Assembly: GCF_023091225.1 (NCBI RefSeq)
Contig: NZ_JAHWXM010000001.1
Coordinates: forward strand, 1,302,001-1,366,000
DNA length: 64,000 nucleotides
Origin: Microbacterium galbinum
GTDB taxonomy: Bacteria; Actinomycetota; Actinomycetes; Actinomycetales; Microbacteriaceae
Reading direction: 5' to 3'
The position numbers and the translations under genes were made by a program. Under the pieces are notes generated by a model that worked only from the letters and a program-made list of their open reading frames with translations, ran no database searches and had not been told where the DNA came from. Positions within the stretch are counted from its first letter, which is position 1; the number at the start of each line of letters is the position of its first letter. This document shows positions 41,385 through 50,180 of the stretch, in pieces.

Positions 41385-42527
41385 TCAGCGCAGCTCGGCG
41401 GCGATGCGGCGGATCGCCTCGCGGTCGGGCTTTCCGGAGGCGAGCGTCGCGATCTCGTCGACGAGGATCAGGCGCGCCGGACGCGCGTGCTTGCCGAGCG
41501 CCTCGGCGACGGCGTCGCGCGCGTGCACGAGCTGGTCGGATTCGCTGCGGCGCAGCACCTCGCCGCGGGCGGCGACGATGACGGATGCCTCGCCCCACCG
41601 CTCGTCGTCGATGCCGACCACGACGGCCTGATGGAGACCCGGCACCTGCCGCACGATCCGCTCGACGCGATCGAGGGAGATGTTGATGCCGCCCGACACG
41701 ATGACGTTGTCGGCGCGACCGTGCACCCGCACGACCCCGTTCTCGACCAGGCCGAGGTCGCCCGTGCGATACCAGCGGATGCCGTGCTCGTCGCGCACGA
41801 ACACCCGCGAGGTCAGCTCGTCGTCTCCGAGGTAGCCGTCGGCGAGCATGGGCCCCGCGATGCGCAACTCTCCGTCGACGGTGCGCACCGAGACGGTGTC
41901 GAGGGGAACCCCGTCGTACACGCACCCGCCGCTGGTCTCGGTGGAGCCGTAAGTGCGCACGAGGCGCACGCCCAGATCGGATGCCCTCTCCCGCAGCGGC
42001 TCGGGCAGGGACTGCCCGCCGACGAGGATCGAACGGTAGGCCTGCAGCGCGGCGCGCACGGCGACGTCGTCGGCCGCGTCGAGCAGCGTCGCCACCTGCG
42101 CCGGTACGAGCGAGGTGTACAGCGCCTCGTCACCGTGTCGCAGCATCGACAGCGTGGCGTGCGCGAACGCCTCGGGCGAGAACCTGCCCGACAGCGCCAC
42201 CGGTTCGGTGCCCGCGAGGATCGAACGCACGAGCACCTGGAGACCTGCGACGTACCCCGTCGGGAGGGCGAGCAGCCAGCGCCCCGATCCGATGCGGTCG
42301 GCGGTCGCCTCGGCGCTCGTGCGCAGAGCCTCGGCGCTCAGCGCCACGCGCTTGGGGATGCCGCTCGACCCGGAGGTCGAGATCACGACGGCCGTGCCCA
42401 CCGGAACCCGATCGGGCACGTCGGCGAGCATCCCGAAGCCGAGCGCCGGACCCCCGTCGAGCGCCCGCCGCAGCGCGACACTCAGCGGCTGCGGATCATC
42501 GGCCTCGATCGGGATCAGCGCGGTCAT
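41385..42527 (-). CDS. menE: o-Succinylbenzoate-CoA ligase
   Basis: A 380-residue acyl-CoA synthetase (ANL family) activating o-succinylbenzoate with ATP and CoA. The phosphate loop ISTSGSSGIPKR, RTYGSTETSGG and YRTGDLG motifs are visible, and the C-terminal ASGKPDREAI retains the catalytic Lys. It is shorter than typical MenE at the N-terminus, as in actinobacterial forms. It follows menB by 9 bp on the same strand, and menC diverges from menB, which supports the assignment. Confidence 0.88.
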   Translation of the reverse strand: MTALIPIEADDPQPLSVALRRALDGGPALGFGMLADVPDRVPVGTAVVISTSGSSGIPKRVALSAEALRTSAEATADRIGSGRWLLALPTGYVAGLQVLVRSILAGTEPVALSGRFSPEAFAHATLSMLRHGDEALYTSLVPAQVATLLDAADDVAVRAALQAYRSILVGGQSLPEPLRERASDLGVRLVRTYGSTETSGGCVYDGVPLDTVSVRTVDGELRIAGPMLADGYLGDDELTSRVFVRDEHGIRWYRTGDLGLVENGVVRVHGRADNVIVSGGINISLDRVERIVRQVPGLHQAVVVGIDDERWGEASVIVAARGEVLRRSESDQLVHARDAVAEALGKHARPARLILVDEIATLASGKPDREAIRRIAAELR

Positions 42528-42536
42528 GACGGTGCC

Positions 42537-43463
42537 TCAGTAGTGCCAGGGGAACGACGACCAGTCGGGGTCGCGCTTCTCGAGGAACGAATCGCGCCCC
42601 TCGACGGCCTCGTCGGTGCCGTAGGCGAGACGCGTCGCCTCGCCCGCGAAGACCTGCTGCCCGACGAGTCCGTCGTCGACGGCGTTGAACGCGAACTTGA
42701 GCATGCGGATGGCGGTCGGCGACTTGGTCAGCACGGTGCGGGCCATCGCGAGCGCCTCGCGCTCGAGCTCGGCGTGCGGCACCACGCGATTGACCGCGCC
42801 CATCTCATAGGCGCGCTGCGCCGAGTACTCCTCGGCGAGGAAGAACACCTCGCGGGCGATCTTCTGCCCGGTCTGGCGGGCCATGTACGCGGAACCGTAT
42901 CCGGCGTCGAAGCTGCCGACGTCGGCATCCGTCTGCTTGAAGCGTCCGTGCTCGGCGCTGGCGATCGTGAGGTCGCAGACCACGTGGAGCGAATGCCCGC
43001 CTCCCGCCGCCCATCCGGGCACGACCGCGATGACGACCTTCGGCATGAAGCGGATCAGACGCTGCACCTCGAGGATGTGCAGGCGGCCCAACGAGGCGGG
43101 GGACGGAGAAGCCTGGGTCGCTGAGCCTGTCGAAGGGTCGGAGTACTTGTACCCGTCGCGCCCCCGGATGCGCTGGTCGCCGCCCGAGCAGAACGCCCAT
43201 CCGCCGTCCTTCGCGCTGGGACCGTTGCCCGTGAGCAGCACCGCACCGATGCGCGGATCCTGACGGGCGACGTCGAGCGCACGGTAGAGCTCATCGACCG
43301 TGTGGGGGCGGAAGGCGTTGCGCACCTCCGGCCGGTGGAAGGCGATGCGCGCGATGCCTCCGTCGTTCGAGACGTGGGCCGTGATGTCGGTGTAGTCCTC
43401 GGCGCCGGGCGCGAGCTGCCACTCGGCGGGGTCGAACAGGTCGGAGACGAATGCGCTGGTCAC
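42537..43463 (-). CDS. menB: 1,4-dihydroxy-2-naphthoyl-CoA synthase
   Basis: A 308-residue crotonase-fold enzyme of menaquinone synthesis. It has the MenB-specific WAFCSGGDQRIRGRDGYKY and RLIRFMPKVVIAVVPGWAAG blocks and a C-terminal DWSSFPWHY. Residues 109-124 (DPSTGSATQASPSPAS) are an unusual Ser/Pro/Ala loop whose DNA is a copy of the CTGAGCCTGTCGAAGGG repeat. The GTG start lies 6 nt after a TAGGGT box. Confidence 0.94.
   Translation of the reverse strand: MTSAFVSDLFDPAEWQLAPGAEDYTDITAHVSNDGGIARIAFHRPEVRNAFRPHTVDELYRALDVARQDPRIGAVLLTGNGPSAKDGGWAFCSGGDQRIRGRDGYKYSDPSTGSATQASPSPASLGRLHILEVQRLIRFMPKVVIAVVPGWAAGGGHSLHVVCDLTIASAEHGRFKQTDADVGSFDAGYGSAYMARQTGQKIAREVFFLAEEYSAQRAYEMGAVNRVVPHAELEREALAMARTVLTKSPTAIRMLKFAFNAVDDGLVGQQVFAGEATRLAYGTDEAVEGRDSFLEKRDPDWSSFPWHY
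43121..43137. repeat. CTGAGCCTGTCGAAGGG repeat inside menB
   Basis: Exact 17-mer CTGAGCCTGTCGAAGGG, also present at 59738 and 59942. Read on the menB strand it encodes D-P-S-T-G-S within the loop at residues 109-114. Confidence 0.85.
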
Positions 43464-43475
43464 CTCTCCACCCTA
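43464..43475 (-). promoter_or_regulatory. Leaderless-type promoter, TAGGGT 6 nt before the start
   Basis: TAGGGT (minus, 43470-43475) then 6 nt and the menB GTG at 43463. Confidence 0.55.
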
Positions 43476-43495
43476 TTCCCGCTCGCGGCTGCTCC

Positions 43496-43550
43496 CCCGT
43501 CGCACTTTCCGTCGGAAAGATCCGGCCGGACCGACGAAAAGTGCGACGGG
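43496..43550. repeat. 20-bp inverted repeat between menB and menC
   Basis: Arms 43496-43515 and 43531-43550 (core CGCACTTT / AAAGTGCG inside CCCGTC / GACGGG) match at 19 of 20 positions; the centre holds the self-complementary TCCGGCCGGA. It lies between two divergent starts, so it is not an ordinary terminator. Confidence 0.85.
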
Positions 43551-43570
43551 AACGGCGGCGGGAGATGAGA

Positions 43571-44557
43571 ATGAGACCCATGACGCCCGAACTCAGCGAG
43601 ATCCTCTCCACCGCACGCGTGGTCGCCCTGCCGATGCACACGCGATTCCGCGGCGTCGACACCCGGGAGGCTCTCCTCTTCGAAGGCCCCGAGGGATGGG
43701 CCGAGTTCTCGCCTTTCATCGAGTACGCGGATGCCGAGGCCGCCACCTGGCTCGCCGCGGCGATCGACTTCGCCTGGCGCCCGCAGCCCGCACCCTTGCG
43801 CGACGGCATCCGCGTCAACGCCACGATCCCCGCGGTCGAGGCCGCGCGCGTGCCCGACGTGCTCGCGCGGTTCTCCGGATGCCGGACCGCCAAGGTCAAG
43901 GTCGCCGAACCCGGGCAGACGCTCGCCGACGACATCGCCCGCGTGCGCGCCGTGCGCGAGGCGATGGGACCGGAGGGCCGCATCCGCGTCGATGCGAACG
44001 GCCTCTGGAACGTCGACGAGGCCGAGCACGCCGTGCACGCGCTCAACGAGTTCGACCTCGAGTACGTCGAGCAGCCGTGCGCGACGGTCGAGGAACTCGC
44101 CGAGCTGCGCACCCGCGTGAAGTACCTGGGCATCCCGGTCGCCGCCGACGAGAGCATCCGCAAGTCGTCCGACCCGCTGGCCGTGGCTCGCGCCGGAGCA
44201 GCCGACCTCATCGTCGTGAAGGCGCAGCCGCTCGGCGGAGTGACCCACGCCCTCCAGCTCATCGCCGCGACCGGGCTTCCGGCGGTCGTGTCGAGCGCCC
44301 TCGACACCGCCGTCGGGCTCTCGCAGGGCGCCGCCCTCGCCGCCGCCCTCCCCCACCTCGACTACGACTGCGGCCTCGGCACGGCATCGCTCTTCCTCGA
44401 CGACGTCGCCGATCGGCGCCCCCGCGACGGGGTGATCCCCGCCGACCGCGTCACCCCGGACGGTGCCGCGCTCGACCGCCTCGCCGCCGACGACGACCGC
44501 CGCGACTGGTGGCTCGCGCGCCTCGAACGCAGCTACCGCGTGCTCGACGCGGGCTGA
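43571..44557 (+). CDS. menC: o-Succinylbenzoate synthase
   Basis: A 328-residue enolase-superfamily enzyme that dehydrates SHCHC to o-succinylbenzoate. Catalytic and metal residues are visible: Lys108 and Lys110 (KVK), Asp141, Glu167, Asp193 and Lys217. Three ATGs lie close together (43565, 43571, 43580); 43571 has GGGAG at the best distance. Divergent from menB with a long inverted repeat between. Confidence 0.92.
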   Translation: MRPMTPELSEILSTARVVALPMHTRFRGVDTREALLFEGPEGWAEFSPFIEYADAEAATWLAAAIDFAWRPQPAPLRDGIRVNATIPAVEAARVPDVLARFSGCRTAKVKVAEPGQTLADDIARVRAVREAMGPEGRIRVDANGLWNVDEAEHAVHALNEFDLEYVEQPCATVEELAELRTRVKYLGIPVAADESIRKSSDPLAVARAGAADLIVVKAQPLGGVTHALQLIAATGLPAVVSSALDTAVGLSQGAALAAALPHLDYDCGLGTASLFLDDVADRRPRDGVIPADRVTPDGAALDRLAADDDRRDWWLARLERSYRVLDAG

Positions 44558-44563
44558 GGCGGC

Positions 44564-45184
44564 TCAGACCAGGAGCAGATCGACCAGTCGGCCGAGTTCC
44601 TCGCTGCCTGCGCTGCGCAGTTGGGCGTCGTCGTGCCCGGCCATCGCGCCTCGCACGGTCATGCCCTCCCAGACGATCATGAGGATGCGGCCGGCGACCT
44701 CGGCCGGCACTCGCAGCCGCAGCTCCCCGGCGTCGACGATGTCCGTGACGATCTGCGCGATGCTGCCGACCATCTCGCGTTCCTGCGCCAGGTACGCCGC
44801 TCCGAACTGGGCGTCACGGAGCGCGCGGATGCGGATCTCGCTCATGAGCATCACGCCCATGCGGTCGTCGCTGCCGGAGTCCATCACCTTCTGCAGCAGG
44901 TCTGTCGGATCGCAGCCGGGCACCAGGCCGCCCTCGGCGGTGATCTCGGTCACGCGCTCGCGCACCGCGTTCACACGGGTCTCGGCGACACGTCCGGCGA
45001 GCATCAGGAAGAGCTCGTCCTTCGATTCGAAGTTCGAGTAGAACGCCCCGCGCGTGAAGCCGGCGCGCTCGCAGACCGCCTCCACCGAGGCGCCGTCGAG
45101 GCCGACCTCCGCGAAGAGCTGCTCGGCCGCCTCGAGCAGGCGGGCGCGCGTGTTCTCACGACTCCGGGTTGCCGGTATCGACAT
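44564..45184 (-). CDS. TetR/AcrR-family transcriptional regulator
   Basis: A 206-residue repressor with an N-terminal TetR HTH (RLLEAAEQLFAEVGLDGASV, then VCERAGFTRGAFYSNF) and an all-helical ligand domain. AGGAGG lies five bases before the ATG at 45184. It is divergent from the MMPL transporter gene, and two palindromes between them are likely its operators, so it probably represses the MMPL-YhgE operon and itself. Confidence 0.9.
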   Translation of the reverse strand: MSIPATRSRENTRARLLEAAEQLFAEVGLDGASVEAVCERAGFTRGAFYSNFESKDELFLMLAGRVAETRVNAVRERVTEITAEGGLVPGCDPTDLLQKVMDSGSDDRMGVMLMSEIRIRALRDAQFGAAYLAQEREMVGSIAQIVTDIVDAGELRLRVPAEVAGRILMIVWEGMTVRGAMAGHDDAQLRSAGSEELGRLVDLLLV

Positions 45185-45260
45185 CGAAACCTCCTGGTGT
45201 TCGCGATCGTGACGATTCTCACACCCCGCACACAGATTTCCGAATGCGGGCGACCTTACG

Positions 45261-45274
45261 ATACATCTATGTAT
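45261..45274. promoter_or_regulatory. TetR operator candidate 1
   Basis: ATACATCTATGTAT, symmetric arms ATACAT / ATGTAT around CT. Shares the form ATACAyCTrTGTAT with operator 2; centres are 17 bp apart. Confidence 0.65.
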
Positions 45275-45275
45275 T

Positions 45276-45293
45276 GGATACACCTGTGTATCC
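45276..45293. promoter_or_regulatory. TetR operator candidate 2
   Basis: GGATACACCTGTGTATCC: 8-bp arms perfectly symmetric around CT, the stronger of the two palindromes in the tetR/MMPL gap. Confidence 0.7.
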
Positions 45294-45324
45294 ACCTCAT
45301 CCCCCATCCTCCGGAGGAACCCGC

Positions 45325-48096
45325 GTGTCCACTCTCCTGTCCTCACTCGGTCGCTGGTCGTTCCGGCACCCCTGGCGCGTGCTCGGCTCGTGGCTGCTCG
45401 TGCTCGGCCTCGCGGGCTCCGGGGCACTTGTGCTCGGCTCCGGCACGGACAACACGTTCTCGATCCCCGGCACCGAATCGCAGGCCGGCCTCGAGCAGCT
45501 CTCCCGTTCGTTCCCGCAGGTGAGCGGCACGAACGCGCAGTTCGTCGTCGTCGCCGCCGACGGCGATCAGGTCACCGACGACGACTATCGCGCGCACATC
45601 GAGGATGCCGTCGACGAACTCGGCGGCATCGACGACGTGCTCGCCGTCACATCGCCCTACGACGAGATGGTCGACGGCATGATCAACGAGGACGACACCG
45701 CCGCGATCGTGCGCCTGCAGTTCGACGGTCAGTCGACCGACGTCTCGGAGGCGACCAAGGACGAGCTGAGCGCCGTGGTCGACGATCTCCGCGCGGCGTT
45801 GCCGGACGGTTCGCAGACCGCACTCGGCGGCGACCTCTTCGCGACCGAGATCCCGGGCATCACACCGACCGAAGCGGTCGGCCTCATCATCGCGCTCCTC
45901 GTGCTCATCGTCACGTTCCGCTCGTTCGTGGTCGCCGGTCTCCCCCTGCTCACCGCCATCCTCGGCGTCGGGATCTCGATGGCGGGCATCTTCGCCGCCA
46001 CCGCCTTCGCCACCGTCTCGTCGACCACCCCGCTCCTCGCCCTCATGCTGGGCCTGGCCGTCGGCATCGACTACGCGCTGTTCATCATGGCCCGGCATCA
46101 GGATCAGGTGCGCGCCGGCGTCGACCCCGAGGAATCGGCATCCCGCGCCGTCGGCACCGCCGGCTCGGCCGTCGTCTTCGCCGGGATCACCGTGCTCATC
46201 GCCCTGATCGGGCTCGGCTTCGCCGGCATCCCGTTCCTGACGACGATGGGCATCGCCGCCTCCGTCGCCGTCGCGATCGCCGTGGCCATCGCGGTCACCC
46301 TCACTCCCGCCGTGCTCGGCTTCATGAAGGGCCGCATCGTCGGCCGCCCCCGGCGGGAGCGCGCCGCGACGAAGAAGGACGGATCCGCGCGCGCCCCCCG
46401 CCGGGCGTTCAGCGAGCGCTGGGTCGGCGGTGTGACGAAGCATCCGGTGCTCGTGTCGATCGCCGTCGTGCTCGGTCTCGGCGTCGTCGCGGTGCCCGCC
46501 CTCAGCCTCGACCTCGCCCTCCCCAACGCCGGCGTGCTGCCGAAGGACTCCGAGGCCCGGCAGAGCTACGACATCGTGGGCGAGGAGTTCGGTCCCGGCT
46601 TCAACGGCCCCCTCATCCTCACCGGAACGATCGTCACCTCCACCGATCCGGTCGGGCTGATGGACGACCTCGGCGACGCGGTCGCGAAGATCGACGGGGT
46701 GAAGGACGTCGCGCTCTCGACCCCGAACGAGACGGCCGACACCGGCATCGTGCAGATCATCCCCGAGACCGCGCCCGACGACCCCGCCACCGCCGACCTC
46801 GTGCGCGAACTTCGCTCGCACCACGACGAGTGGCTCGACGAGTTCGGCATCGACCTCAAGGTCACCGGGTTCACGGCGGTCGGGATCGACATCTCCGACC
46901 AGCTCGGAGGCGCTCTGCTGCCCTTCGGGATCTTCGTGATCGGGCTGTCGCTCGTGCTCCTCACCATCGTGTTCCGCTCGCTGTGGGTGCCCGTGACGGC
47001 GGCCCTCGGCTACCTGCTCTCGATCGTCGCCGCCTTCGGCGTGGTCGGCGCGGTGTTCGAGTGGGGCTGGTTCGCCGATCTGCTGCACGTGGCGAAGGTC
47101 GGCCCGATCATCAGCTTCATGCCGATCGTGCTCATGGGCGTGCTCTTCGGCCTCGCGATGGACTACCAGGTCTTCCTCGTCTCGCGCATGCGCGAGGACT
47201 TCGTGCACGATCGCGCCTCGCGCTCCGCCTCGCGCGCCGAACGCCGGGCCGCCGCTCAGCGCGCCGTCCGCAGCGGCTTCACGGGATCGGCGAAGGTCGT
47301 CACAGCCGCCGGACTCATCATGTTCGCGGTGTTCGTCGCGTTCGTGCCGGAGGGCGACTCGTCTCTCAAGCCGATCGCGCTGGGCCTCGCCGCCGGCATC
47401 GCGATCGACGCATTCCTCGTGCGCATGACGCTCATCCCCGCCCTCATGGCGATCCTCGGCGAACACGCCTGGCAGATCCCCGCCTGGCTCGAGCGCATCC
47501 TCCCCCGCGTCGACATCGAGGGCGAGGCCGTCGAGCGCGAACGCCATCTGGCCGAGTGGCCGGGCAACGGCTCGGTCGTCGCGGCCGACGAGCTCACGGT
47601 CAGCACCGACGCACCGGTCGTGGAAGCCCTGTCGTTCCGGGTCGCTCCGGGCGAAGCGCTGATCGCGACCGGTGGCGACGCCCGTGAGCGGCGGGCCCTC
47701 GCTCTGGCCGTCGCCGGTCGCGTGACCGCCGACGAGGGGCGACTCCGCGTCGTCGGGCACCTGCTCCCCGGCCGGGCCGCCTGGGTGCGGGCGCACGTCG
47801 GCTGCGTGATCGTCGACGATGCGGATGCCGCGCTCGACGACCTCGCCGAGGCCCTGCGCGGGCGCTCGGAGGTCGTGGTCGTCGACGGCATCGACCGACT
47901 GTCCGGAGGCCGACGCGACCAGGTGACGGCGATGCTGCGGGATGCCGCGGCCACACGTTCCCTGGCCGTCTTCGCCACGGCGTCCGATGCGGCGACCGCC
48001 CGCACGATCCTCGCGGAGGCCGGCTGGCCCGACGCGAACCTTCTCGACACCCGCGCCCCGCGACGGGCGACCGCAACCACCGAGGTGACCGCATGA
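45325..48096 (+). CDS. MMPL-family RND transporter with degenerate ABC-ATPase-like C-terminal domain
   Basis: A 923-residue inner-membrane protein. Residues ~1-730 form an actinobacterial MMPL transporter: two sets of transmembrane helices around extracytoplasmic loops, with MLGLAVGIDYALFIMARHQD in the first set and VLFGLAMDYQVFLVSRMRED in the second. Family members export lipids, siderophores or drugs using the proton gradient. Residues ~730-923 are an extra cytosolic part resembling an ABC ATPase: GEALIATGGDARERRAL (776-792) sits where Walker A should be but lacks its Lys, and EVVVVDGID (849-857) resembles Walker B. GGAGGA precedes the GTG. The next gene overlaps by four bases. Confidence 0.88.
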   Translation: MSTLLSSLGRWSFRHPWRVLGSWLLVLGLAGSGALVLGSGTDNTFSIPGTESQAGLEQLSRSFPQVSGTNAQFVVVAADGDQVTDDDYRAHIEDAVDELGGIDDVLAVTSPYDEMVDGMINEDDTAAIVRLQFDGQSTDVSEATKDELSAVVDDLRAALPDGSQTALGGDLFATEIPGITPTEAVGLIIALLVLIVTFRSFVVAGLPLLTAILGVGISMAGIFAATAFATVSSTTPLLALMLGLAVGIDYALFIMARHQDQVRAGVDPEESASRAVGTAGSAVVFAGITVLIALIGLGFAGIPFLTTMGIAASVAVAIAVAIAVTLTPAVLGFMKGRIVGRPRRERAATKKDGSARAPRRAFSERWVGGVTKHPVLVSIAVVLGLGVVAVPALSLDLALPNAGVLPKDSEARQSYDIVGEEFGPGFNGPLILTGTIVTSTDPVGLMDDLGDAVAKIDGVKDVALSTPNETADTGIVQIIPETAPDDPATADLVRELRSHHDEWLDEFGIDLKVTGFTAVGIDISDQLGGALLPFGIFVIGLSLVLLTIVFRSLWVPVTAALGYLLSIVAAFGVVGAVFEWGWFADLLHVAKVGPIISFMPIVLMGVLFGLAMDYQVFLVSRMREDFVHDRASRSASRAERRAAAQRAVRSGFTGSAKVVTAAGLIMFAVFVAFVPEGDSSLKPIALGLAAGIAIDAFLVRMTLIPALMAILGEHAWQIPAWLERILPRVDIEGEAVERERHLAEWPGNGSVVAADELTVSTDAPVVEALSFRVAPGEALIATGGDARERRALALAVAGRVTADEGRLRVVGHLLPGRAAWVRAHVGCVIVDDADAALDDLAEALRGRSEVVVVDGIDRLSGGRRDQVTAMLRDAAATRSLAVFATASDAATARTILAEAGWPDANLLDTRAPRRATATTEVTA

Positions 48097-50045
48097 CCCT
48101 CCCCATCGAGCGCGCACGCTCCCGCAAGCCCATCACGTGGCTGACGATCCTCGGCATCCTGCTGCTGCCGGCGGCGATCGGCGGCATCCTCGTCACCGCT
48201 CTCCAGAATCCGACCGAGCGCCTGGACTCGATGACCGCCGCGATCGTGAACCTCGACGAGCCGGTCGAGATCGACGGACAGGTCACGCCCCTCGGGCGTC
48301 AGCTCGCGTCCGGACTCGTGGAGGGGTCGGACGACCTCGACTCGAACCTCACCTGGGTGATCTCCAACGAGGACGACGCCGCCGAAGGTCTCGCGAACGG
48401 CGACTACCAGGCAGTCATCACCATCCCCGAGGACTTCTCCTCGGCGGCCACCTCGGCCGGGCGCACGATCTCCGAGGGCGAGGGCACGCCCGAGAAGGCG
48501 ACGATCGAGGTCACCACGCCCGACGACGGTCTCGTCGCCGACGACCTCATCACGGGGCAGATCGCGAACGTCGCGGCGTCCATGCTCGGCACCACGCTGT
48601 CGGAGGCCACGACCGAGAACATCCTGGTCGGCTTCACGACGATCGGCGATCAGATCGGCGAGGCCGCCTCCGGTGCACTCGACCTCGCGAACGGCGCACG
48701 GGATGCCGCGACCGGCGCGGCCGCGATCCCCGACGGCGCCACCCAGCTCGCGACCGGCGCGGGTGACCTCGGCACCGGCGCCACGTCGCTGGCGACCGGT
48801 CTCGACACGATCGCCACGAACACGCGGCAGCTCGCCGGCGCCGCGGGCGAGCTCGGGGCGGGGCTGACCGGTGGGGCGGCCGCGCTGAACGATCCGAACG
48901 GAGACTTCGCCAAGCTCGTCGGAGCCGCGCAGGGCGGGGCCCCCTTCCTCGACACGGCTGCCTCGGAGTCGGCCAAGACGGCCACAGAACTCGGCAAGCT
49001 CGCCGCCACCTGCGCGACGTCGGTCACCGACCCGGACTTCTGCACGAAGCTCGGCGAGGTGGCGACGTCCGCCGCAACCTCCGCGACCGCCGCCGGTACG
49101 GCATCGGCCTACCTCTCCCCGGTGTCCACGGGCCTCCCGGCCGCGGCATCCACCCTGGCGACCAACATGAACGAGGCAGGCTCCGGCGCCAGCCAGATCT
49201 CGGCCGGGCTCAACCAGCTCGCGACCGAGGGAGTCGACCAGTCGGCCGCGGGAGCCCGCGCGCTGGCGACCGGCGCGGGCCAGCTCTCGAGCGGCGCGAC
49301 CGAACTGGCGACCGGCGCCACCGAACTCGCGACGGGCCTCGACACCCTCGCGACCGGCGCGGGCGACCTCGCCGGTGGTCTGCGCACGGCATCCGATTCG
49401 CTCCCCTCGTTCAGCGATTCCGAGTCGACGTCGATCGCCTCGGTGATCGCCGACCCGGTCGAGTCGACCTCGTCGATGGACACGATCTTCGGCCCCACCG
49501 CCATCCCGCTGCTCGCCGCGGTGGTGCTGTGGTTCGGTGGCCTGGCATCGTTCATCGTGATGCGCGCGCACACCGCCCGCACCCTCACGTCGCGCCGCTC
49601 GTCGCCGACGCTCACACTGCGCTCCTTCTGGCCCGCCGCGCTGATCGGCGCCGGACAGGGACTGCTGGTCTCGATCATCGTGCAGTTCGTCGCCTCGTAC
49701 GATGCGGCCGCCTGGTGGACCTTCGCGGGCACCGCCGTGCTCGCGGGTGTCGTCTTCGCCGCGGTGAACCAGGCGCTCGTCGCGATCTTCGGCGGAGTCG
49801 GACGCTGGGTCAGCGCCCTGATCGGCGTGCTGGCCGTCGCGACCGGGTTGATCTCGACCGTGCCGGACTGGCTCGCGGGCCTCGGCGCCGCGCTTCCGAC
49901 CTCACCCGCATTCGCGGGACTGATCGCCGGGAGCGGTTCCGCCGTCGCCGGCCTCGTCGTGTGGGGTGTGCTCGCCCTCATCGCGACCACCCTCGCGGTG
50001 GCCCTGCGCCGCACGACCTCGGCCACGGCGGTGCTCGCGACCTGA
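48093..50045 (+). CDS. YhgE/Pip-domain membrane protein (ABC-2-like)
   Basis: A 650-residue protein: an N-terminal anchor (WLTILGILLLPAAIGGILVT), an extracytoplasmic domain with VVAAITIPEDF-type YhgE sequence (QAVITIPEDFSSAA), a long Ala/Thr/Gly/Leu-rich heptad-like region (repeated LATGAxxL units, ~200-430), and about five C-terminal transmembrane helices from ~465. This is the YhgE/Pip layout, related to ABC-2 permeases and found in WXG100/ESX-linked and export systems. Coupled to the MMPL gene by an ATGA overlap; likely under the same TetR. Substrate unknown. Confidence 0.87.
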   Translation: MTLPIERARSRKPITWLTILGILLLPAAIGGILVTALQNPTERLDSMTAAIVNLDEPVEIDGQVTPLGRQLASGLVEGSDDLDSNLTWVISNEDDAAEGLANGDYQAVITIPEDFSSAATSAGRTISEGEGTPEKATIEVTTPDDGLVADDLITGQIANVAASMLGTTLSEATTENILVGFTTIGDQIGEAASGALDLANGARDAATGAAAIPDGATQLATGAGDLGTGATSLATGLDTIATNTRQLAGAAGELGAGLTGGAAALNDPNGDFAKLVGAAQGGAPFLDTAASESAKTATELGKLAATCATSVTDPDFCTKLGEVATSAATSATAAGTASAYLSPVSTGLPAAASTLATNMNEAGSGASQISAGLNQLATEGVDQSAAGARALATGAGQLSSGATELATGATELATGLDTLATGAGDLAGGLRTASDSLPSFSDSESTSIASVIADPVESTSSMDTIFGPTAIPLLAAVVLWFGGLASFIVMRAHTARTLTSRRSSPTLTLRSFWPAALIGAGQGLLVSIIVQFVASYDAAAWWTFAGTAVLAGVVFAAVNQALVAIFGGVGRWVSALIGVLAVATGLISTVPDWLAGLGAALPTSPAFAGLIAGSGSAVAGLVVWGVLALIATTLAVALRRTTSATAVLAT

Positions 50046-50180
50046 GCCGCGGCATCCGCCCTGTTCGTTCGTTCCCCCACCCCGCCCCGGGAAACGGAGA
50101 CGTCCGGGCCGCGCGGCGGCGAGTCGTGCGAACGACACGCCCTGTCGTCGGCATCCGATCTCCGTTTTCGAACCCGCACG

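Noticed and set aside
47893-47922. LSGGRRDQV in the MMPL tail read as an ABC signature motif
   Set aside because: It lies after, not before, the Walker-B-like strand, so by order it corresponds to the D-loop region; the resemblance is coincidental.
50095-50156. Possible inverted repeat GAAACGGAGA / TCTCCGTTTT in the YhgE-ccsB gap
   Set aside because: Arms are short and nearly 60 bp apart; the strong hairpin at 50181-50218 explains termination.
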